Of a stretch of 64,000 bases of DNA, positions 1 to 10,964 are shown in pieces. Position numbers and translations under genes: made by a program. Source of the stretch: Mytilus californianus. Taxonomy: Eukaryota; Mollusca; Bivalvia; Mytilida; Mytilidae. Within the stretch, counting starts at the first letter, position 1. The number at the start of each line of letters is the position of its first letter. The stretch lies in the NCBI RefSeq assembly GCF_021869535.1, contig NW_026262668.1:14864348-14928347 (forward strand), written 5' to 3'. The notes below the pieces were generated by a model. The model was given only the letters and a program-made list of their open reading frames with translations, searched no databases and was not told the origin of the DNA.

Positions 1-67
1 ACGACGGACGACGGACGCCAAGTGATGAGAAAAGCTCACTTGGCCCTTTGGGCCAGGTGAGCTAAAT
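1..67 (+). mobile_element. 3' end of a family-A core-tandem element (Helitron-like)
   Basis: The window opens on the 3' terminus of the repeat family whose longer copy is at 19785-21125. An acgacgg-rich stretch is followed by a hairpin at about 34-63, with arms related to gctcacttggccc and gggccaggtgagc and a ttt loop, and then ctaa. A subterminal hairpin followed by CTRR is the classic 3' signature of Helitrons. The 5' part lies outside the window. The element sits just beyond transporter exon 5. Confidence 0.5.
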
Positions 68-234
68 ATGGTCTAGAATGTCTTTTTTTACTTAATTTAC
101 AGCAAATGAGCCTTATGTTTTTATTGGACATTTATTATGTATGACTGACAGATTATTCTCATGAACGAGCAGACGACAAAAACAAGTCTATATGGCTAAA
201 GAAAAGATAAATCATGAAATGTTTGCATACATAC

Positions 235-1136
235 CTGACAGAGGAGGACCAATAAAAACACCAATGCCCTGAAAAAACAAAACTATTCCAAACGATTTAG
301 ACAAATTCTCAATACCAAGAAGATCCACGATGATCACCGACTTCTGTGACACATACATCCCTATGGTAGATCCATATATAGCACAAGCCACGGCTAGCTG
401 TGAGAAAGTTGTAAGTGACGGAATAGTCAATGATACAACACCCATGAAGATGATTAGAACATTGTATATGTAAATGCGATATGGCTTCATAAATTTCCGG
501 TCAAATAGGAACCCTGCGAAGAGTCTGCCAATTCCATCCGATACACCAGTCACAACCACTGTGTACGCGGCTTCAAATTCACTTGTCCCTATCTGTAGAG
601 CAAAGGCAGGTAGAAAAACCATACCAGAAGAAAATGCTAATGTAAATAGTAAAATTGCCACACAAAATGCACAATATCTTAAATCTTTCAGAAGAGATAA
701 GTCAAATAGTTTAGTTTTGGTCTTAGTTTTACTTGAATCATGCTGAAAAAGGAATACAGATGAGGCGCGGCGAATAAGAGAAACAACAGAGTTCCTGCTG
801 GTCATTTTACGCTTGTTTTTCGAAACTGAAATAACAATATCGACGTCATTAGGAAGCTGGGGTTTTCTTGCATATGCATGTTGTCGGCTAGAATTTGTAG
901 CATGTTGTCGGCTAGAATCTGTAGCATGTTGTCGGCTAGAATCTGTAGCATGTTGTCGGCTAGAATCTGTAGCATGTTGTCGGCTAGAATCTGTAGCATG
1001 TTGTCGGCTAGAATCTGAAGCATGTTGTCGGCTAGAATCTGTAGTAAGCTCGGCCTTGGTTGACGGCTCTGTGACCGACATGATTCTATTTTGATTGTCA
1101 GAGACACTATTGACGGATTTTCGATCATGTCTTTTC
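235..1136 (-). CDS. Transporter exon 5: central loop repeats and helices 7-11
   Basis: The exon begins at TTTCAG|GAAAAG and enters a cytosolic loop holding seven copies of an 8-residue unit (DSSRQHAT) encoded at 883-1045. Hydrophobic helices follow, with DGIGRLFAGFLFDRKF corresponding to the conserved helix 8-9 turn and FFQGIGVFIGPPLSG near the end. The donor G|GTATGT is at 235. In-frame codons continue past it to a stop at 212, but the donor and the family length argue for further exon(s) left of the window. Confidence 0.88.
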
Positions 1137-4100
1137 CTGAAATAATAAAAATTCTAATAACACTACCTGCTCGTTTTGTCACAAAACACATATACAAGTC
1201 TAAATAACGGATAAAAATAATAAACAAAAAATATTAGATCCATACAAGACTTTGAATGCACAACACAAATCACAAGAAACTCTGTTCTATTCTATTAAAG
1301 TATGCTCTATAAGAGTATGCATTTGCCAACTTATTAGTAAGCAAAAATGACAGAATCCATGCAAGGCTAGTAGAAACTTTAACATTAAATCTGGTGGGTG
1401 GGTGGGTGGGGGGGGGGGGGGGGAGTTACCGACTAAAGCTGTAGAAGAATATGCATTCAAAAGCTTCATCATATATGCCCTTAAATGGAAATGTTCATGT
1501 TTCTTACTTTGGGTAACCGTGGAAATAAATCTGATAAAAAGTGAAGAACAATCCAAGTTATAAATTTATACTTTCTAGTTTCTTGCTATACAAGTGTACA
1601 CAACAGGAACGTTTTCATATACAAACTTCCCAACGTGCATAAATTGTCATGGTTTGTTAAAGGAACTAAAAAATGATGAATATAATACAACAATAAAATA
1701 GAATATGAGGTGCACAACTCTTCGTGGTATGAGGTAACTATGTCAGAGTCCAGTTTCGTTCGATTACGGCCTTGTAAAATGTAGGCGTTTTCGTTTTGAT
1801 AAGTACTTCAAATGTAGAAACGGCATTTTCTTTTTCAGTCAAATATTTTTTTCAAATATTATCAGGTTTTTGTACTGTATAAAATTGAGAATGGAAATGG
1901 GGAATGTACATGAATACAAAATAGCATGTGACCATAACGTAGACCTATGACGTCAATGCTAAAAAGTATGATAGACAATTAGCAAAGAAACTGAATAGGG
2001 CTGCAGCATGTAACCATTATGTAGACCTATGACGTTAATGTTAAAAAGTATGGTAGACAATTAGCAAGGGAACTTAATATCGCTAGTGACCATTATGTAA
2101 ACCTATGACATAAATGTTAAAAGCTCATCTTCTCAAGGAACACCACTGTTTTAAGTTGAAACCAGATGTATTAGCCTTATCTTACCTCCTATACATTTCT
2201 AGGAATATGATTGTTAAAAGCAACCGCTTGGAGACCGTGTATATTTCATATGGGGTTAGTAGGCGTGGTTTATTTCAATACACGGTTAGTAGTGGAGTTA
2301 CGTCCCTTTGTAAAAACAAACATGGTGTTGAGCAAAAATCTGCAAAGTTTCAACAGACGAAAAAATTGATGATGAACGATTGAAATAAATTCATAAAACA
2401 CATTAAAAGCTTACAAGTTGTTATTGTTGGCATTTGATTTTGTATAGACCTATGGATGTAGGTTCTTAATATTGAAGACTTGATCACTTTGATAGGCAAT
2501 TAGTATAAATACCACATGTTAAGATAGTCGCTCTCACCCCATATGGATTTTACTGACCCCATATATATCGTATAAGGTCACTAACCCATTGTGTAACTAA
2601 TAATATTACGCTTCCATGGTGTCTCTGATATACAGACGGGCAAACGCAGATATTGGTAGATAGTATAATTAAGTAAAGTCATATGGGCTAAGCGACTACA
2701 AAATTCAAAACTAAAACAAACTTATAAAGAATGCTTTCTCCTCAATTCATAATTAATCAGGGCAAATTTAGCACACAGAAAATTTGACTTTTACAATTTT
2801 AACACTAACACACCTTAAATTTACTGTCTCTCGAAGAAAACAAGATATATACAGTAACAAATGTAATACCTGTTGTTAAACTCTGTAATGCGTCGGTGAA
2901 GAGATACTGGTCTCATCAGAGCTCCGCAAACAATTATTTGTAATGATGCTGCTGCTGCCATAATTAAAGCTCCTAAATATCCATAGTATGTAAATGATGT
3001 CTCTAGTAAGAGTGGTATAGCAAAAGTTCCAAGACCAACACCTGATGTACCTAGTCCAATAGCTGTGCCTAGTTTTTTGTGAAAATATGCGCTTACAATA
3101 ACAACAGCGGGAGAATATGCCATTGCCTGTCCTATTCCTATAGTAACAATAAGCCATTTATTACTACACGTAGTTAAAACAATAAAATTTACATTTTCAT
3201 TTTCAATAAATTTACTGTTTATAACATTTTGAATTACTAGTTAAAAAAAAAGAATCTTATTTTTTTCTATCTCAAGCATATATTGCCTTAGCCGCACCTA
3301 ACAAAGTTTTTCGGAATTTTCTGTTTTTTGCTGCTCTTCAACTTCGTATTTGATTTGGCCTTCAATCTGTTTTGATTCGAGCGCCACTGATGAGTCTTGT
3401 GTTGATGAAACGCGCGTCTGGCGAACATATTTAAAGCATGGTATCTTTGGCGAGTTTCTACAACCGTATCCGGCTCAAATGAAACAATTTGAAGCATTGG
3501 AGTTCTTTTATATCATAATTAATTTGTATTGTTATTTAGCTTTACTACGACTTGAAGTGAAAGCTTGATCAACCTGAAAGTTCGATAAAATGTAGATAAG
3601 TAATTTGTATTAGATTTTAAAAAATTATATCAACAGTCTGGTTTATCCTTTGAAGCTCGTTTTTTTTACTGTCATAATAAGAGCTGACTTAGATTACTTA
3701 GCATGTAAGTTATGATTACAGAGGAAGTCTAATATGAATTGAAAACTCTTAAAAATAAAAAGATAAATTGGGCTAGATGCCGAGTAAAATTCAATCATTA
3801 TGAAGAAGATTCACACTTATATTTGTTTTTATCACCAATCAGGTTCATTTTTGTCCCCCGCGTAACGCGTTGCGGGGGACATGGAAATACCGGGCATCCG
3901 TCTTGTTAGCGCTCTCACAGGTACAATTCTTGCCAGATTTTTATAAAACTTATACTATAGGTTAATATCAGCAATATCTCGGACAAGTTCTTTAATGGTG
4001 GCCGATCGACTTCTTTTAAAAGAGCGATGCCCCTTGGAAATATCAAATTTATGGAAAATGGCCTCGTAAGCGCTCTTTCGGGTACAATTCTTGCCAGATT

Positions 4101-7100
4101 TTTATAAAACTTATACTATAGGTTAATATCAGCAATATCTCGGACAAGTTCTATAATGGTGGCCGATCGACTTTTTTAAAAAGAGTTATGCCCCTTGGAA
4201 ATATTAAATTTATGGAAAATGGCCTCGTTAGTGCTCTTACGGGTACAATTCTTGCCAGATTTTTATAAAACTTTTACTATAGGTTAATATCAGCAATTTA
4301 TCTCGGACAAGTTCTATAACGGTGGACGATCGACTTTTTTAAAAGAGTTATGCCCCTTGGAAATATAAAATATGTGCAACGCGGGGGACATTGGAACTCT
4401 GTTCTTTTATTGTTAATTGTAAAGATTACCTCCGATCACTCCATAACTCACAAATAGAAAGTATATATTTGGTGCAAATCCAGAAATTATTAAGGCAAAA
4501 ACCAGAATAAATCCACCCCAAATAACCACGGATCGGAATGAAAACCGATGACACATAACACCTACGACAGGACCTACAACAAACAAATATTGTGTGATTA
4601 TTAAAGCTTGATTGTAATTAGTAATATGAGTCCAAGCAAGCATTGACAAGTTAGTTTTAAGAGTCAAAACAAGCATTGAAAAGTTAATTTTATGGGTCAA
4701 AGCAAGTATTGACAAGTTAGTTATATGGACCAAAACAAGCATTGACCAGTTAGTAATATAAGTCAAAGCAAGCATTGACAAGTTAGGTATATAAGTCAAA
4801 GCAAGCTTTGGCAAGTTATTTAGATGGATCAAAACAAGCACTGACAAGTAAGTAATATGAGTCAAACCAAGCATTGACAAGTTGGTAATATGAGTCAAAA
4901 CATGCATTGACAAGTTAGTTATAAGAGTCTAACAAGCATTGACAAGTTATTTATATGGGTCAAACAAGCATTGACAAATTAGTTATATTGATAAAAACAA
5001 GCATTGATTAGTTAGTCATATGGGTTAAAACAAGCATTGCCTATAGTTCGTTGTATGGTTCAAAACAATCAATATAAATAGTTAGAAATATTGGTCAAAA
5101 CAAGCAATGATTATGTAGTATTTAAGATCAAATTCAAAGCAAGCATTGACTAGTTGGTGCAATGAAGCAATTTAAGCCTTGACTAGTTAGTAAAACGGGT
5201 TAAACTAAGCATTGAATACTTACAAATATAGGTAGAAACAAGCATTGACAAGTTACAAATATGGGCCAAATTAAGCATTGACAAGTTACAAATATGGGCC
5301 AAAAAAGAATTGATTTGTTAGTAATATTTTTCAAAAAAAGCATTTACTAGTTAGTGATATGGGTCAAAACCGTGCATATACTAGTTAGTAATATGGATAA
5401 AAACAAGTATGGACTGGTAAGAAATAAGGGTCAAAACACGCATTAACTAGCTAGTAATATGTGTGTTTTTTTATTGGTCAAAGTAAAAACAAGCATTGAC
5501 TAGTAAGAAATATTAGGCAAAACAAGCATTGCTAGTAACCAGTTAAGGTAACACAGGCATTTATTATTTGGCAATATGGATCAAAACAAGCATTATCTGG
5601 TTAGCAGTAAAAACATTGTATTGACCGATTAAAAAAATGAGGTGAGAAAGAAGCAATGTTTTTTTGCTTGAATTTGATTCAAAACGATAGGACCATACCA
5701 ATTTGATACATAAGGATTGACATTTCACAAGAATGAAAGGATATGAGGTATATGCAAAACATACACACATCTTCTGTTGGAAGTGAAAATATGTGAAAGA
5801 GAAATTCATACAAAATGTTATTGTATCATGTGTACTTTTATAGTAGACATCTCGTTTTTTATATAGATTAGACCGTTGGTTTTCCCGTTTGAATGGTTTT
5901 ACACTAGTAATTTTTGGGGCCCTTAATAGCTTACTGTTCGGTGTGAGCCAAGGCTCCGTATTGAAGACCGTACTGTGACCTATAATGGTTTACTTTTATA
6001 AATTTTGACTTGGATGGAGAGTTGTCTCATTGGCACTCATACCACATCTTCTTATATCTATTAAATGGAGAATCTGTCTCAAACGGAAAACTTATATATT
6101 TCTGCAATCAAAAGAACATCATTTGCAGTTTATTTTATATCCTTCTAAATTGCATGTGTATATTTAGTTGGAATAAAACTGTTATACCATATATAGTGAA
6201 TATTTTACGGTATTGATATGACAATAAAATGGAAAATAATCATTAAATCTTAAAAGAAATAGAATGGGCACATACGTCACAGATAACTCTCCAGAGATCA
6301 AGCACGTTTTTATTGTGATCATATGTTTATACGATAATATTGGACGAGTATACCAACCTAGAGTAAGTCTTAATCCACTAGATATGGATGGTACCCAGGC
6401 TGTAACTGCAGCTGGTGTCTTGAACTTCTCCTCAAATTTCAGATACAGTATACCTCCCGATCTATCAAAACCTCCTGCCAAAACAGATATGGTATAGAAC
6501 CACTAAGTCGGGTTCGGTCAGAAAATAAGTAGTACATAGTTTAACAAAATAGTTCCTAAGCATATCCATCACTTTGTCAATAAGTAAAATATGTGGGTAA
6601 TTTTTTATCAAATGAAAGCTTAAGGATTTGAGACCACTGTAGAATCCTTGTTGAAAGTTTCTTCTGAATGATAAAAATATGTATCAAATGAGATGTTTTT
6701 GTACTACCAAACTTCCGGGAAACAGTGCGCTATTATATGCCATTAAAGGTATGTTTAATTTTTTAGCACAAAAGTCAGGATGAAATATAGGTTTGATATA
6801 AAGAAATTACAATCACTTTATTTGAACTGAAGACAAAATAGCTATGAATGCTTGAAATTGCAGTATTTCCCCATAGAAAACAATGGGGTTACGAATAAGT
6901 GGTTTGATTCCTTATGTCAAACAATGAAATTGCACCTCGTAAAGATGTTTTTCTGCAATCCCATCCTCATACATCATTATGGTAGATTTATTCTGACTCC
7001 TTGGAATATCTGCATTCCATTTGCTTTCTATTTCGTTTAATTTTAAGTTACACGTATTATCATAGCGCTCTGTATTTATGTAGATATTTGTATATCTAAT

Positions 7101-8520
7101 AACGTGTATTATACAGACTGTACCATCTATTTTCCGTTTTTAAGTAGCAGTGTCGATGTGCTATAAAGGCCTCATTAATCATACACAGTTTAATATTTTT
7201 CATTAGATGGTTGTCCAATGTACACTCTTGGTATCCCCTTTTCAAAAAGGAGAAGCAATCTACTGCAATTATTGAAAAATACTTACCAATAATAAAATGG
7301 ATTAACATACTGCTCAAGACAATGAGCCAGCCCCAACCCCCATCCTGAGCACCATCTACATTTTTGATAGTCTCTTCAAGACCATCATCTGCAAATTTAT
7401 CTGTCTTTTCCTTTAATTCTCGTTCTCTTTTCATTCCTGTACTGAAGTACAAGTTGCATTCATCTGCTGGAATTTGAATAACCTTGTCTTCTTCTTTCCT
7501 TTCGGGTACAGTCTGTAGAACAGAATAGGTGTCTTCTTCCTTCCTTTCGGGTACAGAATGTAGAACAAAACAAGTGTCTTCTTCCTTCCTTTCGGGTACA
7601 GAATGTAGAACAGAACAAGTGTCTTCTTCCTTCCTTTCGGGTACAGTCTGTAGAACAGAACAAGTGTCTTCTTCCTTCCTTTCGGGTACAGAATGTAGAA
7701 CAGAACAAGTGTCTTCTTCCTTCCTTTCGGGTACAGAATGTAGAACAGAACAAGTGTCTTCTTCCTTCCTTTCGGGTACAACCTGTATAACAGAACAAGT
7801 GTCTTCTTCCTTCCTTTCGGGTACAACCTGTATAACAGAACAAGTGTCTTCTTCTTTCCTTTCGGGTACAGTCTGTAGAACAGAATAGGTGTTTTCTTCT
7901 TTCCTTTCGGGTACAGTCTGTAGAACAGAGTATGTGTCTTCTTCCTTCCTTTCGGGTACAGCCTGTAGAACAGAATAGGTGTCTTCTTCTTTCCTTTCGG
8001 GTACAGAATGTAGAACAGAACAAGTGTCTTCTTCCTTCCTTTCGGGTACAGAATGTAGAACAGAACAAGTGTCTTCTTCTTTCCTTTCGGGTACAGTCTG
8101 TATTACAGAATAGATGTCTTCTTCCTTCCTTTCGGGTACAGAATGTAGAACAGATTCGGTGTCTTTTTCTTCCTTTTCTGGTAATGCCGTTAGAACAGAT
8201 TCGGTTATCTGTAATTCTGTATTTAGTGTTTCTCTTTCCAGTGAAATCTGTCTTTCTCCGATATCTACTTCTGGTTGTTCATCGCTAACTATGTTGTCGC
8301 CCTCTCTGGTGTAAGATGTAGTTTTCATTCCATGTATTCCCTGTGACAAGTCGACACTTTCTGTTACAGAAGGAATCACGGGGATTACCGAACAGTTTAC
8401 ATATATTTCCGTCCTAGAAGTGATCGGGTGTGTGTGTCCATCTGAGTCTACAGAGATAACTGCGGTTTCGTTGTCTGTAAAGGCTTTATTCGCACAACCT
8501 TTCAAGCACTTATTACTCAT
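235..8520 (-). CDS. Monocarboxylate transporter-like protein (SLC16/MFS), 5 exons seen, 3' end missing
   Basis: This is a proton-coupled monocarboxylate or related solute carrier of the SLC16 branch of the major facilitator superfamily, expected in the plasma membrane. Exons are 8520-7287, 6474-6358, 4573-4430, 3137-2870 and 1136-235. All have AG/GT borders and join in frame (2665 nt, 888 codons plus one base). Seen directly: the family's first-helix motif DGGWGW near residue 392 and the fifth-helix signature YFHKKLGTAIGLGTSGVGLG. Helices 1-6 lie in exons 1-4, a cytosolic loop opens exon 5, and helices 7 to about 11 follow. The last exon(s) are off the left edge. The cytosolic N-terminus is about 390 residues, against a few tens in typical members, because of a 15-residue repeat array. 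The start is the ATG at 8520, the first in the open frame. The substrate cannot be told from sequence; SLC16 members also carry aromatic amino acids, thyroid hormone and creatine. Confidence 0.9.
883..1045. repeat. 24-bp coding minisatellite in transporter exon 5
   Basis: Seven near-identical 24-bp copies (plus-strand unit ggctagaatctgtagcatgt plus four bases) encode DSSRQHAT on the minus strand. It inflates the loop between helices 6 and 7. Confidence 0.95.
1137..2869 (-). other. Transporter intron 4
   Basis: This is an intron without coding signal. It has a C/G homopolymer stretch with GGTG repeats near 1393-1424 and three tandem copies of a unit of about 75-80 bp beginning gtgaccat-a-acgtagacctatgac at 1927-2118. 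Otherwise it is AT-rich unique sequence with short decayed repeats. Confidence 0.7.
2870..3137 (-). CDS. Transporter exon 4 with SLC16 signature
   Basis: This 268-nt exon encodes helices 4-6, including AYFHKKLGTAIGLGTSGVGL, equivalent to the SLC16 consensus YF-x-K-[RK]-R-x-L-A-x-G-x-A-x-x-G. It ends with the basic start of the large cytosolic loop (RRITEFNNR). The donor AG|GTATTA is at 2870 (phase 2). A damaged copy is at 9850-10848. Confidence 0.93.
3295..3450 (+). repeat. Dispersed repeat with 'gagcgccactgatgagtctt' core
   Basis: The core gagcgccactgatgagtctt is followed by a gacgaaac-cgcgtctggcg motif. A second copy is at 10965-11120, inside the duplicated transporter fragment, and a more distant one at 42630-42710. 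A widespread non-coding element is likely; its class cannot be decided here. Confidence 0.6.
3852..4392 (+). mobile_element. Family-D core-tandem element in transporter intron 3
   Basis: The 5' cap is a palindrome (cccccgcgtaacgcgttgcg, then gggga). Three tandem core units of about 161 bp follow, each with gtacaattcttgccagattt. The 3' cap is caacgcgggggacattgga. The 5' and 3' caps share gcgggggacat. There is no coding capacity. The cap-core-cap plan matches elements at 19785, 24190 and 48820. Confidence 0.6.
4430..4573 (-). CDS. Transporter exon 3
   Basis: This 144-nt exon covers helices 2-4. It includes GPVVGVMCHRFSFRSVVIWG (the loop-2 R-x-G/S-x-R-x-V-x-x-x-G motif of the major facilitator fold) and SGFAPNIYFLFVSYGVIGG, which is characteristic of SLC16. 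Borders are TGTAG| and G|GTAATC. A near-identical intact copy lies at 11423-11566. Confidence 0.92.
4610..5560. repeat. Degenerate ~33-bp satellite in transporter intron 2
   Basis: About 28 diverged units related to gttagtaatatgggtcaaaa + caagcattgac run in tandem. The array begins right upstream (gene sense) of exon 3. A related array at 11690-12420 stands in the same place relative to the duplicated exon 3, so the array was part of the duplicated block. Confidence 0.85.
5818..6066 (+). mobile_element. Family-F dispersed element, with empty site at 12725
   Basis: This unit of about 250 bp contains tagaccgttggttttcccg and, near its end, gttgtctcattggcactcat and accacatcttctta. Related copies are at 9560-9765, 14650-14850 (reverse), 61770-61935 and 63650-63885. 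In the duplicated block the sequence around 12720-12740 runs directly from aatgt to tctgtctcaaacgg, so the element is absent there. This shows it inserted after the duplication or was precisely lost from the copy. It has no coding capacity. Confidence 0.75.
6358..6474 (-). CDS. Transporter exon 2
   Basis: This 117-nt exon carries the helix 1-2 region. It reads GGFDRSGGILYLKFEEKF and continues to a TAWVPSI stretch, matching the 'R-x-x-G-[VI]-x-[FY]...TAWI-x-S[IV]' layout of SLC16 proteins. Borders are GGCAG| at 6475 and CTAG|GTTGG at 6358. It is phase 1 on both sides. Confidence 0.9.
6475..7286 (-). other. Transporter intron 1
   Basis: This is AT-rich intronic sequence with proper splice borders. 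I see no repeat array, RNA gene or coding signal in it. Confidence 0.7.
7287..8520 (-). CDS. Transporter exon 1: N-terminal repeat domain and helix 1
   Basis: This exon encodes about 411 residues, from the start codon to the end of transmembrane helix 1. A 15-residue unit related to ERKEEDTCSVLHSVP is repeated about 15 times between 7480 and 8165. The array is acidic/basic, probably disordered and cytosolic. The last 20 residues begin with DGGWGW, the SLC16 helix-1 motif. The donor is G|GTAAGT at 7287 (phase 1). Confidence 0.9.
7480..8165 (-). repeat. 45-bp coding minisatellite in transporter exon 1
   Basis: About 15 head-to-tail copies of a 45-bp unit stay in the reading frame. Units differ mainly at the DTCSVLHS / DTYSVLQT / DTCSVIQV positions, so two or three unit types are interleaved. 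That pattern is typical of expansion by slippage or unequal exchange. Several long open frames on both strands across this stretch are side effects of the array and not separate genes. Confidence 0.95.
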
Positions 8521-8949
8521 TTTAATTTAAGTTGTTGTACTGTACCTGAGATGAAAGAGGTTAAAAGGTTAGTGAAATAAAGCGGTGGAAAAATATACTG
8601 CAATAATTTTTAGTCAAAACACTTATGAGGGATGTTGGATTGGATTGTTGGGGGAGGTGGAGGGACAATCAAATCAAAAACCGAAAGTCGAAGAAAGATT
8701 TCAACATAATTCTATGCATAGGTTTACTTTTCAAAAGTATACTTGGCACTCATACCACATCTTCTTATATCTATTTAAGAAATCGAACGATTGTTAAATT
8801 TTACCAACTAACATAAAATTAGTTCTAAATATATGAGTAATAAATATAATGTCGGAAAAATCGTACCTGTTCATATCAGTTCACCTTAAAACTGCGTTAT
8901 ATGCAAATTATCTAGTCATGCCGTGGTGCTGCATTAAACAGTCTTACGA
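8521..8949. other. Upstream region of the transporter gene
   Basis: This stretch lies 5' of the start codon. On the minus strand CATCTCAG|GTACAG, about 30 bp upstream of the ATG, could be a 3' splice site for an untranslated first exon, but this is weak. A short family-F fragment is at 8740-8780. No clear TATA box or CpG-rich block was seen. Confidence 0.4.
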
Positions 8950-9085
8950 AATAAAAATTGTTAGTCAAGAATCACGGGTGTCATTCGGTATATCGAGAAA
9001 AATGATCGTGAAAGAATAACTAACGGTGGTCAAGCATTGCGATCGGATCGTGAAAGATCTGGTATCGGATCGTGAATGCAATTAA
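8950..9085 (+). repeat. Left arm of a long-range inverted repeat ('gatcgtgaaag' repeat)
   Basis: This contains cattcggtatatcgagaaaa followed by several gatcgtgaaag motifs. Its reverse complement recurs at 14090-14215 with about 90% identity by eye. The two arms enclose the duplicated transporter fragment. Further gatcgtgaaagat motifs are at 9440-9485 and, in reverse, at 13675-13735. Confidence 0.8.
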
Positions 9086-9559
9086 GTGTAATTGTACTTC
9101 AAAATATGTGAAAAATCTGCTGTATTTTCAAAAGGTGGAACAAATCAAAAAGAAATATGTCTATCAAAATGATTCAATTTCTTCAATAATACTGTGCACT
9201 AAGTTCAAGGAAAATGCCGTACTTTTTAGGAAAACACAAAAGGCGACACACAATCCTATGAGAATCATTAAGAAAAAAATCACGTTTTGTATCTATAATG
9301 GTCACATTCCAATATATCATGATATTTGAAACTTAATCTTTCGTGTGTCAGATAGTTCATTGAAAAAAGCATGTTACCTCTTGAAAAAGCTTATTTTAAT
9401 TTTTTAAAAAGTAAAATTTTGTTGATTTTTTATCAAAACTGATCGTGAAAGATCATCCAACGCATTATTTTTATCGTGAAAGACAAGGCGTGACCAGACT
9501 TGTAGGTCAGTGGTTTTCGTTGGTTCATGTCTGTCATATATATTTTTTCGTAAATATTT

Positions 9560-9770
9560 TTGTTATAAATTAGACCATTAGTTTTCTCAGTTGAATTGTT
9601 TCATAATTTTCATGTCGGGCCTTTTATAGCCGACTATACGGTATGGGTTTTCTCATTGTTGAAGGCCGTACGGTTGCCTATAATTGCTTACATCCACTTT
9701 ATTTGAACTTTGGTGGATAGCTGTCTCATTGCCAATCATACTACATCTCCTTATTTTTATATTAATGTTC
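9560..9770 (+). mobile_element. Family-F dispersed element
   Basis: It shares ttagaccattagttttctca, the gccgtacggttgcctataat block and the gctgtctcattgccaatcat ending with the copies at 5818, 61770 and 63650. It is non-coding and lies just before the broken exon-4 copy. Confidence 0.7.
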
Positions 9771-9849
9771 AGAAAACATTTTTTTTTACCAATTGATATA
9801 CTTGTAATTGATTGAAGCTTGTAATTACTTACTAGGAACGTAAATTATC

Positions 9850-10848
9850 CGTAGTATGTAAATGATGCCTCTAGTAAGAGTGGTATGGCAAAAGTTCAAA
9901 GACCAACACCTGATGTAGCTAGTCCAATAGCGGTACCTAGCTTTTTGTGAAAATGTGCGCTTACAATAACTACGGAGCGCCGAATGGGATTTGAACTTTT
10001 TGTAATCAAAATCAATTTTGTGTGCACAAAATTCAATTCTGTCATAACAAAATCATTTTTGTCTTACAAAACTATGTGATACAGACTTTTTTTATGAGAA
10101 CTTCAATTTTGTAATGACATTTTGTAGACAAAATTCATTTTTGTAGACAAAATTCATTTTTGGTATGCAAATATAAACTTATTTGCATACAAAATTGACT
10201 TTTGTTACCTGATATGGAAATTAAAACACAAAAGTCAATTTTGTGAGACAAAATTGAATTTGTACGCAATTAACATGTTGATTAAATTAGCATCCTGTGA
10301 TTTTGTAATTAAAAATTATTTTTTGTGTAGACAAAATTGAGTTTTGTTAGATAGAAGTGAAAATTTAACATAAAATTGACTTTTGTGACAAAAATGACTT
10401 TTGTGACACAAAATTGACTTTTGTTAAATTTTCACTTCTGTTTAACAAAACTCAATTTTGTCTACACAAAAATAAACACAAAATTGAATTTTGTGACAAA
10501 AGCTCAGTTTTGTATGCAAATTAGTTCACAGAATCCAAATTAAACTAATTTGCATACAAAATTGACTTTTGTCGCCCAATTTTCAAATTAAGAAACAAAA
10601 GTAAAGACTGTGATACAAAAATAAATTTTGTCATGACAAAAGTAACTTTTGTCCACTGAAAGATAATTTTGTATGACAAAATGTAAATTTGTAGTATGCT
10701 ACAAATTTTGTTAAACTGAACTTATTTTTGTTGAACAAAACTCACTTTTGTCCGTACAAAATTGAATTTCGAGTACAAAACCACAAGAGTCCCGTTTGGC
10801 GTCCCGTAATAACAACAGCGGGAGAATATGCCATTGCCTGTCCTTATC
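9850..10848 (-). pseudogene. Broken copy of transporter exon 4, split by a foldback element
   Basis: Segments 10848-10808 and 9970-9850 match exon 4 of the intact gene (3137 down to about 2979) with scattered substitutions. The rest of the exon is missing at the left break. An 837-bp element (9971-10807) lies inside the codons, so no product is possible. The acceptor TATAG| at 10849 is still present. Confidence 0.88.
9971..10807. mobile_element. 837-bp foldback element built of ACAAAA..TTTTGT palindromes
   Basis: The terminal inverted repeats are acggagcgccgaatgggatt at the left and, reverse-complemented, acgggacgccaaacgggact at the right, about 15 of 20 matching. The insertion duplicated aataac (9965-9970 and 10808-10813), which occurs once in the intact exon 4. 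The interior is mostly copies of a short palindromic unit, acaaaattgacttttgt and variants, roughly 30 in all. They are nested in a larger palindrome centred near 10395, with arms reaching at least 10321-10475. No open frame codes for a transposase, so it is non-autonomous. Confidence 0.85.
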
Positions 10849-10964
10849 CTATAGTAACAATAAGCCATTTATTACTTGTCTACATGTATGTATAGATATT
10901 GACATGTATTAAAAACATCTAAGGTTTTCTACCCCAGACATAGATTGTCTACCCGTACTTGGCA

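Noticed and set aside
813..1227. Cysteine-rich and LQILADNM-repeat proteins around 883-1045
   Set aside because: These are alternative frames of the 24-bp coding minisatellite; the transporter frame explains the region.
7431..8288. Long open frames on both strands overlapping transporter exon 1
   Set aside because: They come from the 45-bp array, which is open in several frames because its period is a multiple of three. Only the frame ending in DGGWGW has family support.
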